Positions 27,413 through 36,300 of a DNA stretch of 39,092 bases are shown piece after piece. The stretch is from Flavobacteriales bacterium (GTDB lineage Bacteria; Bacteroidota; Bacteroidia; CAIKAF01): NCBI GenBank assembly GCA_025451295.1, contig JANWKQ010000024.1:1-39092 (forward strand), read 5' to 3'. The notes beneath the pieces are model-generated. The model did not search any database. It worked only from the letters and a program-made list of their open reading frames with translations, and was not told where the DNA came from. The position numbers and the translations under genes are program-made. Numbering within the stretch: the stretch's first letter is position 1; every line of letters starts with the position of its first letter.

Positions 27413-29608
27413 CTATTGTGCCTCTTTCTTACTTTCCTGAATGGCATCCCAGCGGCAAAGTCCCTGTTCAAGCCAATTCAGATAAGTGGTCTTATCAGTA
27501 TAGGCTTGGTCACAATTCAACAATTTACCATCGGGTGTAAGTAATACATATTGAGGTTGTGAGGTTTTTCCAAAGTAGAATTGCTGCATATCAGCCCATT
27601 TATCACCATAGGTTTTAAGGGTTTTGTCACTACTGAGCGCTTTTACTCTTTCCTTCATTGGAAGTCTTCTCGAATAATCATCTACGTATAATGAGATCAC
27701 CACTAATTTTTGCGAAAGAATCTTGTAGATCTTTGGATCAATCCAAACCTTATCCTCCATCTTTCGGCAATTCACACAACCATATCCGGTAAAATCAATC
27801 ATCACAGGGACATTTCTATCTTTAGCAATGCACATACCTTCATCATAGTCATGATAACATTCCATTCCATTAGGGCATTCTGCAAATTTATCATTCGGGT
27901 TTTTCCATTCTTTATAATGGGACGGTGGCAAATACCCACTTAATAAAGAAAGGGGCGCTCCAAAGAGTCCCGGGATCATGTAAACGGTGAACATAAAAAA
28001 TAAAACGGCAAAAGAAATTCTTGGAACAGATAATTTGGGTTTTCCATCATTATCATGTTTTAAATTAAATGCACCTATAAGATAAAGAGAAGTAAGCAAA
28101 GAACAGGCAATCCAGATGGCGAGATAAATTTCTCTTTTCAGAAATCCCCAATGTTGAACCAGATCAACGGTAGATAAAAACTTGAATGCCAAAGCAATTT
28201 CTGCAAAACCCAATACTACTTTTACACTGTTCAACCATCCACCTGATTTTGGAAGAGAGTTCATCCAGCCAGGGAAGGCCGCAAACAATGCAAATGGAAT
28301 GGCTAAAGCCAATGAGAATCCGAACATTCCGATGGCTGGTCCCAGATAACTTGCACCTTGAGCCGCTTCAACCAGTAGGGAGCCAATGATGGGTCCTGTG
28401 CAACTAAAAGATACAAGTGATAAAGTAAATGCCATAAAGAAAATCCCTATTAACCCACCTCTGTTTGATCCTTTGTCAACTGCATTCACCAATTTGCTGG
28501 GCAAGGTAATTTCAAACGCTCCAAGAAATGATGCTGCAAAAATGATAAATACCAAAAAGAATAAAATGTTCCAGAAAGTAGAAGTCGACATATTATTTAA
28601 TGCCGTTGGGCCTGCAATAATCGTTACAAGCAATCCTAAGCTTGTATAGATCACGATAATGGAAACAGCATATATAATTGCGTTAACAATTCCTTTAGCC
28701 CTTGTTTTACTTTGTTTGGTAAAAAAGGAAACTGTCATAGGTATCATGGGAAATATACACGGCATTAACAAAGCCAGCAATCCACCAATGAATCCAGCAA
28801 TAAATATTCCCCAGAATGACTGATTCTTTTTTATCCCACCACAGGTTCCACAATCATCCTTAAATTTTGAAAGGACCTCATCCGTCATCTTTTCCGGTTC
28901 CACATGGTTGCATTTGGAAAGATCCACGGGTCCATGACCTCCATTTCCTCCGGCTACTGTTTCATCCGGGCATCCTTTTTTTTCTTTGGTTCCTTTATCT
29001 TCCGGACATTGATCATCAGCATCGGCAATTCCATCCGCATCACCATCAGGACAACCCATGAGTTCTTTTGATCCTGGCAAATCCGGACATTGATCTTCTT
29101 TATTCCCGACGCCATCCCCATCTACATCATTTGGGTCTTTTAAACAAATCGCACCGCCAGGATCTATTGAAAATGAAAAATCCGATTCTGATATTTCACA
29201 TATACCCATGTCAGTGCAGACCTGGGCTTTCAAATGCCCGGTAATTTTAAATGGTTCGTTGGAATTGATCGAAATTTTTTGCTTAAAATCTACCGTTAAC
29301 GGTTTGAAATAATATAAAGTCATCCCCAGATCAGTATCCACTTCCTTAAAAGGAGTGGGTTCCACTACTTTACCGACTCTCTTATATTTGCCTGATTTAT
29401 TAAATTCAAAGGTGGTTGGATTTGCATCATACAGCTGTGAATAAACATGCCAACCAGCATCGACCTTCACTGTAAAAACAAGTTCTGCTTCACAGTCTGA
29501 TAATTTATTTACACTAAAACTCCATTTTGCATTGCTTGTTTTTCCCTGGGCATGTGAAAGTAAGATGAACCCGAATGATAACAGCAACAACCCGATTTTC
29601 TTCATCAT
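27413..29608 (-). CDS. dsbD: thiol:disulfide interchange protein DsbD-like with inserted TSP3-like repeats
   Basis: DsbD-alpha-like N-terminus ([13 protein letters not shown]), [16 protein letters not shown]...[15 protein letters not shown] repeats, polytopic DsbD membrane domain ([13 protein letters not shown]), C-terminal thioredoxin-like [12 protein letters not shown]. Confidence 0.88.
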   Translation of the reverse strand: MMKKIGLLLLSFGFILLSHAQGKTSNAKWSFSVNKLSDCEAELVFTVKVDAGWHVYSQLYDANPTTFEFNKSGKYKRVGKVVEPTPFKEVDTDLGMTLYYFKPLTVDFKQKISINSNEPFKITGHLKAQVCTDMGICEISESDFSFSIDPGGAICLKDPNDVDGDGVGNKEDQCPDLPGSKELMGCPDGDADGIADADDQCPEDKGTKEKKGCPDETVAGGNGGHGPVDLSKCNHVEPEKMTDEVLSKFKDDCGTCGGIKKNQSFWGIFIAGFIGGLLALLMPCIFPMIPMTVSFFTKQSKTRAKGIVNAIIYAVSIIVIYTSLGLLVTIIAGPTALNNMSTSTFWNILFFLVFIIFAASFLGAFEITLPSKLVNAVDKGSNRGGLIGIFFMAFTLSLVSFSCTGPIIGSLLVEAAQGASYLGPAIGMFGFSLALAIPFALFAAFPGWMNSLPKSGGWLNSVKVVLGFAEIALAFKFLSTVDLVQHWGFLKREIYLAIWIACSLLTSLYLIGAFNLKHDNDGKPKLSVPRISFAVLFFMFTVYMIPGLFGAPLSLLSGYLPPSHYKEWKNPNDKFAECPNGMECYHDYDEGMCIAKDRNVPVMIDFTGYGCVNCRKMEDKVWIDPKIYKILSQKLVVISLYVDDYSRRLPMKERVKALSSDKTLKTYGDKWADMQQFYFGKTSQPQYVLLTPDGKLLNCDQAYTDKTTYLNWLEQGLCRWDAIQESKKEAQ

Positions 29609-29737
29609 ATTCAGTAGTTACGTGAGATCACAAAAATACGATTTGAATTTAGAAATCAGTGTTTAACAGGCTTGTATTAAACCAGATAATTCTTGTGGTT
29701 TTACACCGGATTAAGACTTTTTAAAGGAAGCGTTAGC

Positions 29738-30199
29738 TTAATTACAACCCGCGATATCAAAGGAGAAGGTATGATTCAACGGCATACAAACCCCGGAATC
29801 ATACGAGCATACCTGTCCCATAATGGTGCCTGTGATCGAAACTCTTTTATTGCCATTCGGTACTATTTTTATCTTTTGCTTAAAGACTACAATGGATTCT
29901 TTAAAATAATAAAGATCCCAGCCCATGAGATCATCATATTCTTTCACCGGTGTTGGTTCAGACACCCCTCCATCATTTGCATATTCTTTGGAGTTTTTGA
30001 ATTCAAAAAACAAAGGATTGGGATCATATTTCTGACTGTATAAATGCCAGCCTGAATCTACTTTGGCGGTAATTACCAATTCAGCTTCACAACCATTGAT
30101 CACATTTGCCTTGTAATCCCAACTGATGGGCATTTTCATCTGGGAAGATGCTGTTCCAGCAATACACCCAACCAAAACAAGGAAAAGAAATTTCTTCAT
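29738..30199 (-). CDS. stand-alone DsbD N-terminal (alpha)-like domain protein
   Basis: CEAELVITAKVDSGWHLYSQKYDPNPLFFEF...GWDLYYFKESIVVFKQKI...GQVCSYDSGVCMP parallels the N-terminal domain of the adjacent DsbD ORF. Confidence 0.8.
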   Translation of the reverse strand: MKKFLFLVLVGCIAGTASSQMKMPISWDYKANVINGCEAELVITAKVDSGWHLYSQKYDPNPLFFEFKNSKEYANDGGVSEPTPVKEYDDLMGWDLYYFKESIVVFKQKIKIVPNGNKRVSITGTIMGQVCSYDSGVCMPLNHTFSFDIAGCN

Positions 30200-30321
30200 G
30201 CTACAAAAATAGGCTGTTTTATGATGGGATTATGCAATATTCATGCAAGGATGGTGGTATTAACGGGTATTTCACATTTATAATCGAGCAGCCCGTCCTT
30301 TTTTGTTTTTGAACTAACATT

Positions 30322-30426
30322 GTCATTTCGACCAAAGTGAGGCTTTTTCAGCCGAACGAAGTGGAGAAATCTTTCCATTATGTTCTGAAAGATCTTTCCA
30401 CTCCGCTGCGCTCCGGTCGAGATGAC
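30322..30426. repeat. intergenic imperfect inverted-repeat element
   Basis: GTCATTTCGACC...GAACGAAGTGGAGAAATCTTTC and its diverged reverse complement GAAAGATCTTTCCACTCCGCTGCGCTCCGGTCGAGATGAC. Confidence 0.75.
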
Positions 30427-30482
30427 AAAAACAAAAAAAGATATAGCGAAACATCGGATAAGCAGCCAAAAAAAAGACCACT

Positions 30483-32390
30483 CTACTCCAGTACTTTCAC
30501 ATCCAGTACTTTGATCTCCACCCTTCGATTGATCGCATGATCCTCTTCTGAACAAGTAGAATTATTTCCGCAATCGTTTTTTAGTTTGGTTTCACCATAA
30601 CCCTTTGCCACAAGGTTATTAATATCAACTCCATTCGCCACCAGAATATCCACGCAAGCCTGGGACCTTTTTTGTGACAGATCCTGATTCACTTTATCAC
30701 TTCCACGGCTATCAGTATGAGCACTTAGTTCAACTTTTGCCCCCGGATTATCAATCAATAATTCAGTTACCCTTTGTAAAATGGTTCTGGAATCCCCTAA
30801 TACTTCTGCCTTTCCATACTCAAATAAAATATCGTTGAAAGTAAGCACCGTGTTTTTTTCGATAATGGGTTGCAATTTAAAATCCAGTTTATCCATATCC
30901 GCCGTTAATGGATCAATCTCCATTTCTTTTTCACGATAGCCTTTTTTCTTTACATGTAACGAATATTTTTTCTCTGTATCAAACTTCTCGTATTTAAAAT
31001 CTCCTTTGCGATCTGAATATAAAGTCGTAACAAATACATCATTCTCATATAGATCGACCTCGGCTCCCTCAATCCTGCTCAAATATAATTTGTCGGTGAT
31101 CTCTCCCCCTCCGATTTTTAAACTGATCTTCCTGGAGAAATAAAGCAATTCATCCTTGCCGGGTTCCGTATTTCGGTTCGATGCAAAATAGCCTTCACGC
31201 GGACCTGTATAAAAAATTCCAAAATCATCTTTCTCGCTGTTAAAAGTACGACCCATATTCTCCGGCGTCTGCCATTGACTGTTTTTAAGATAGCTTACAA
31301 AAAGATCGGCTCCTCCATAACCTACATGTCCATCGGATGCAAAATAGAGGGTGGTGTCGTTCAACATATAGGGGAACATTTCATTGTCCTGTGAGTTGAT
31401 CATATCACCCAGTGTTACCGGGGCTGACCATGTCTCTCCGGTTTTTTGAGAATAATAGAGATCATATCCACCTTTGCCACCTGGTTTGTCGCAGGCAAAA
31501 AACATTTTTCTCCCATCCGGAGAAATACATGGATGAATAGTATTATGATCCAAACTGTTAAACGCTACGGGTTGAGGTTCTGACCAGCCACTGCCGGTCT
31601 TATCGATCTCATAAATATTAAGTGTATTTCTTCCATGATGTGCAATCCCATGCTTCTCAAATTTTTTATGATGAGAAAATTTCATGTCAGACTCGGTCAT
31701 ATTAAAATACATGGTATTTCCATCCGGGGAAAAATCAGGAGATCCTATATAGAATTTAGTGGATACGGCAGTAAAGTCTTCCGTACTCACAAAATCTCCT
31801 TTTTGAATTTTGCTGTACACCAGTTTATAATTCGGATAATGAATGTTGTTCTTTTTATCAAACACTTCAACAGGAACTGAATATACCAATCCATCATTAT
31901 AAGGTGCTCCTCCAAAATAAAAACCTGGAAGTGATAAATTGGTGGCTGTAACCGTGAATTTTGAGACCTCGATATTTTTCATCATCGCCAGGTCACAGCC
32001 TTTCAAATAATTCGAAATATCATGCTTGCCATGGTGATCAAAAAATTTCTGGTACATCCCTTTGGCCTCTTCATGTTTGTTTAGATAGCGCAGAACGTGT
32101 GCATAATGCAGATACATATCATTTGGCATTCCCTTATGATCAACAACAATAGCATAGGCTTCGGCAGCTCCGGCATAATCCTTCAGTTTATATTTGGCCT
32201 CGCCAATTTTATGATACCAGTTATAATCTTTATGTTTTAACTGTTTTTCGAAATCCTCATACATGGCCAGGGAGGATTTATATTCCCCTGCATAAAAAAG
32301 GTTGTCGGCATCTTCAACAGCTTTGATCTGACTGAACACATTTCCTGTTAAAAGAAAAGCTCCAACGATCAATGAATAATTTAATTTCAT
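30483..32390 (-). CDS. OmpA-family protein with TPR and PD40/WD40-like repeats (PorE-like)
   Basis: N-terminal TPR-like repeats; SPDFSPDGNTMYFNMT and HPCISPDGRKMFFACDKPGGKGGYDLY; C-terminal OmpA domain VELSAHTDSRGSDKVNQDLSQKRSQACVDILVANGV. ORF opens at 32429; MKLNYSLIV gives the signal peptide. Confidence 0.85.
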   Translation of the reverse strand: MKLNYSLIVGAFLLTGNVFSQIKAVEDADNLFYAGEYKSSLAMYEDFEKQLKHKDYNWYHKIGEAKYKLKDYAGAAEAYAIVVDHKGMPNDMYLHYAHVLRYLNKHEEAKGMYQKFFDHHGKHDISNYLKGCDLAMMKNIEVSKFTVTATNLSLPGFYFGGAPYNDGLVYSVPVEVFDKKNNIHYPNYKLVYSKIQKGDFVSTEDFTAVSTKFYIGSPDFSPDGNTMYFNMTESDMKFSHHKKFEKHGIAHHGRNTLNIYEIDKTGSGWSEPQPVAFNSLDHNTIHPCISPDGRKMFFACDKPGGKGGYDLYYSQKTGETWSAPVTLGDMINSQDNEMFPYMLNDTTLYFASDGHVGYGGADLFVSYLKNSQWQTPENMGRTFNSEKDDFGIFYTGPREGYFASNRNTEPGKDELLYFSRKISLKIGGGEITDKLYLSRIEGAEVDLYENDVFVTTLYSDRKGDFKYEKFDTEKKYSLHVKKKGYREKEMEIDPLTADMDKLDFKLQPIIEKNTVLTFNDILFEYGKAEVLGDSRTILQRVTELLIDNPGAKVELSAHTDSRGSDKVNQDLSQKRSQACVDILVANGVDINNLVAKGYGETKLKNDCGNNSTCSEEDHAINRRVEIKVLDVKVLE

Positions 32391-32409
32391 AGTCTTTCTT
32401 TTTACAGAT

Positions 32410-33384
32410 TTAGAATCGTGGAACATCAACAGGAATAATACGCTTGCTACTTTGCACTCTAAAAGCTAATAATACTTCGTGACCGGTATAGTTGGTGCGG
32501 CTTTCATAGCCAAGTCCCCAGTTAAATGCATACCCAATCACCAGGAATTTATTTACGGTATAGTTAGCATTAAATACGAGTGTATTTACTGTTCTGTAAG
32601 AAAGACCGAATCCAATCATATCTTTAAAAACAGCATTTGCATTGATGTCAATCTGTAACGGAGAGCCCGGAATAAATTTAATCAGCGCATTCGGTTTTAT
32701 TTTCCAGTTGGGGCCAAATCTTTTTTGCCAACCTCCCATTAAATAATAATGCATATCGGCTCCGTTTACCCTGATCTCATTAGTAGCTCCGGAACCAGTA
32801 TCAAAAAATTTGTTCACGAAAATATTTCCTACATTAAATCCTATGTAGAAGTTATCGGTAAAATAATGCGCTCCGATCTTAATATCAGGATTCCAGATGC
32901 CATTGATATTGCTCGAGAAGGATGGATCACCCAGATTATTAGTGGCAACTGATCCCAGACTTCCATTGGCAACCACGGCAGAACCATTCAATCCAAACGT
33001 AAGATAATGTTTGAGATTCAATTTAATCCGGTAGGCAATATTCACTCCAACACGGGTTTTATCAAATACACCTATTCTGTCATGCAAAATGGTAGGCCCT
33101 AAGTACAAACCCGTTTTACCAATGGGTATGCTCAGGTCAAGTTGAAGATAGAGAGGACTTTTATCAAAACCAACCAGCTGTTTATTAAAGGTCAATGCTC
33201 CGTTGATATTATCATACTGGCCCATTGCCGCAGGATTAATCATGGATGGTTGTATATAGTACATGGAGAAATGTTGTTGCTCCTGCGCGGTTATATACAT
33301 CATACTCACAACTGAAACTATAGTGAGTGAAATCGATTTTCTGAGTCTGTTTAAAAACATGATCTTTTTCATTTTTAATTTCAC
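32410..33384 (-). CDS. PorP/SprF family type IX secretion membrane protein
   Basis: QEQQHFSMYYIQPSMINPAAMGQYDNINGALTFNKQLVGFDKSPLYLQLDLSIPI; beta-barrel-like alternation. Confidence 0.9.
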   Translation of the reverse strand: MKLKMKKIMFLNRLRKSISLTIVSVVSMMYITAQEQQHFSMYYIQPSMINPAAMGQYDNINGALTFNKQLVGFDKSPLYLQLDLSIPIGKTGLYLGPTILHDRIGVFDKTRVGVNIAYRIKLNLKHYLTFGLNGSAVVANGSLGSVATNNLGDPSFSSNINGIWNPDIKIGAHYFTDNFYIGFNVGNIFVNKFFDTGSGATNEIRVNGADMHYYLMGGWQKRFGPNWKIKPNALIKFIPGSPLQIDINANAVFKDMIGFGLSYRTVNTLVFNANYTVNKFLVIGYAFNWGLGYESRTNYTGHEVLLAFRVQSSKRIIPVDVPRF

Positions 33385-33389
33385 AATAG

Positions 33390-36300
33390 TTAATTATTTC
33401 GTCTTATTTCAACTGAACCCTTAATAGGTGTTGCTCCAGGTCCTGATATGAACACATAGAAATAGGTTCCATCCGTTACATGATCTCCTGCAATGTTGAT
33501 CCCTGTATTACTGCTTCCATCCCAATCATTATTATAAGGGTTGGCTACATAAAGGATATCACCCCAACGGTTGATTACCGTTAAAGAATTCTGAGGATAA
33601 TTGCCAAGTCCGATAATATCGAATAAGTCATTGAACCCATCACCATTCGGACTAAATCCCTGAGGGATCACAAGACTCGGTGTGACGACAATGGTGACTC
33701 GGGCTGTATCACATTCAAATGGACATTGATTGCTGCAAAGCAGATAATCATAAAAATCCGTTCCAAAGAAAGTGGAATTGATGAAAGGTGTATAAATAAT
33801 AGAGTCACCCACAATCGCCAATGTGCCATATACCGGATCCAATGTAATGGTTATGGTCCCACTCATGTTATCATTCACAATCACATAAGTGGTTACTGCA
33901 TTGCCCTGAATTGTGGTATCATTATCATTATTAGCAAGAGGTGCCGGATAAATTTCGATGGTAAATGTTGAATCAGCAGAACAACCATTGTTATCCATCA
34001 TGGTAACTGAATACACGGCTTGGCTCGTAATGACTTCATTGCTGAGAATAGCCACTGTATCTCCCGTATTCCATACATAACTGATCACAGATGTTCCACC
34101 TGCAATAAGATTGAAAGGTGTATTGCTGCAAACCGTATCAGGATATGTATAGGTTGGATTAATATTATTTGGGAATACAACGATCGATTGATTGGTCGAA
34201 GTGGATGTACAACCAAATCCATTGGTTACTTCCACCGCATACGTTCCACTTTGAGTAACCGTAATGGAAGTTGTGGTTTCACTGTTCGGTAACCAACTAT
34301 TATTTGTCGGGCTGCTCGATGTGAGTACCGTACTTGCACCTGCACAAAATGTGGTTGGTCCGGTAACTGATATGGTTGGTGTTGCCGGTGAAGGATCTAT
34401 GTTCACATTGAAACAGATCTGTGCTGAATTTCCATTACATCCAACTGCAATTACACAAACCGATGCAGAACCACTATAGGTCGGATCCCAATTAACTGTT
34501 TCTGTTGAAGTGGTACCTGAAATACTTCCGGCTGCTGGGGGTGTAACACTCCATATATAACTGGTGGCATTTGATGCACTGGTTGAATAAGCATCCGATC
34601 CGATTCCCTGACATCTCGATGCCAAACCACTCGGTGTAGTTGGATCACTTACAGGACCTGTTATCGTAATCGCAAGAAATACAGTATCCGTTGGTCCACC
34701 ACATCCGTTGGCAATAATTCCGACAGTTGCACTTCCACTATAAACAGGATTCCATGTAACTATACCGGTAGGTGATATCGTACCTGCGCCAGCAGGATTA
34801 AGCAACCATACATAAGACGTTGCGCCGGATGCTACAGAGGTATACGGATCAGTTCCTGCTCCTACACAACGGAGTTGTGTTCCACTCGGGGTGGTTGGCA
34901 TTCCAACGCCAGGTTGAATTACTATATCAAGACAAACGGGTCCCTGAGGACTTCCGCAACCTGTTGCGGTAACACATAATTGTGTTGAGCCTGTAAATAC
35001 ATTGTCCCAGTTCACAGTCACTGTATCATTGTTATTCGTCATTAATCCAGCCGCTGCGGGTAGCGACCATGTATAGTTAGCAGCATTCGCTGCATTGGTT
35101 ACATAAATTCCATTCGGAGAATTCTGACAGATGGAGTCAGCGCCAACCGGTACAATAGGTGATCCAACCGGTGGTAAAACATCAACAGGAGAACATACAA
35201 TGGCCGAAGATCCACAACCGATTGCCTGAACACAAACCTGCGCAGTACCGGTGTATCCAGAATCCCAGGAGATCAAACATGAATCCGCACTTCCACCCGC
35301 TCCATTGCCCGTGCCTGTTACAGACCAGACATAACTGGTGGCCCCAGATGCAAAAGTTGTAAACGTATCTACACCCAATCCAATACATCTGCTGGTAATT
35401 CCAACAGGATTGGCCGGATTTCCAACCGGAGGATTTACAAGGAATGTTGTACATGAAGTAAGCGAAGGTCCGGCACAACCATCAGCCGTTACGCAAACCT
35501 GTCCTGTTCCGGTAAACAGAGGATCAAAGAAAACATTAGCCGTTGTGCCTGCACCAATGACTGAGTTACCAGCTCCGGTTACACTCCAGTTGTAAGCGGT
35601 TACATTCAGGGCAGCGGTTGTATACATCGTACTTCCGGCAGGTGTACAAAATGTGGTTGTCCCCAACGGCGCAATTGGATTAGTCACCGGAGGGTTGATG
35701 GTCACCGTTGAATAAATCGGTGCTGACCATCCGCAACATTGTTCTTTTACCCTGTATCGGATGTTATATGTAGTTTGTGATCCCACAGAAAAAGTAAAAG
35801 AGGGAACCTGCAAATTTGATGTGGCCAAAGGCGTTTGAGCAGATGAAGTAAATATCACCCATTCAAAATCAATTTCAGTTCCCCATGGCGTAGCTGAAAG
35901 GCTAAATGGAGAACCCGAACAAACCACTGTTGGATTCACTGTAATAACCGGTAATGTTCTTGTTCCATCTGTAATTCTGATCACATCATTATAAATAGAA
36001 CCATTTGTAGTTAGGTCATAAATGCCGGCGGCATTAAAAATGATTGTTGCATTATTTGAATTTACGTTAAAACTGGAGGTGATTGCATCGATATCGTTTT
36101 CAAAAGACGCAGCTCCCGGTAATGACCAGGTACCAGCCAGGTTTCTTGAAATCAGAATTTCAGAATTCACACATCCTTTTGCGTTTTCGTAATAGTTAAC
36201 GCCAAGATTGATCGGATTCGGAACACCACCACCACTCGTACTGGTGTTTAAAGTAATTCCCGGAGTTGTTGTAACTGTAGGATTTGTTCCGGCTCCCATA

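Noticed and set aside
30241-30555. 104-aa minus-strand ORF
   Set aside because: Runs across the inverted-repeat element and the end of the OmpA-like gene; translation (VISTGAQRSGKI) is typical of repeat-derived spurious ORFs.
34400-35710. Periodic DNA repeats considered as a CRISPR array
   Set aside because: Repeats are in-frame protein modules of about 80-90 aa with diverged DNA; no short identical repeats with unique spacers.
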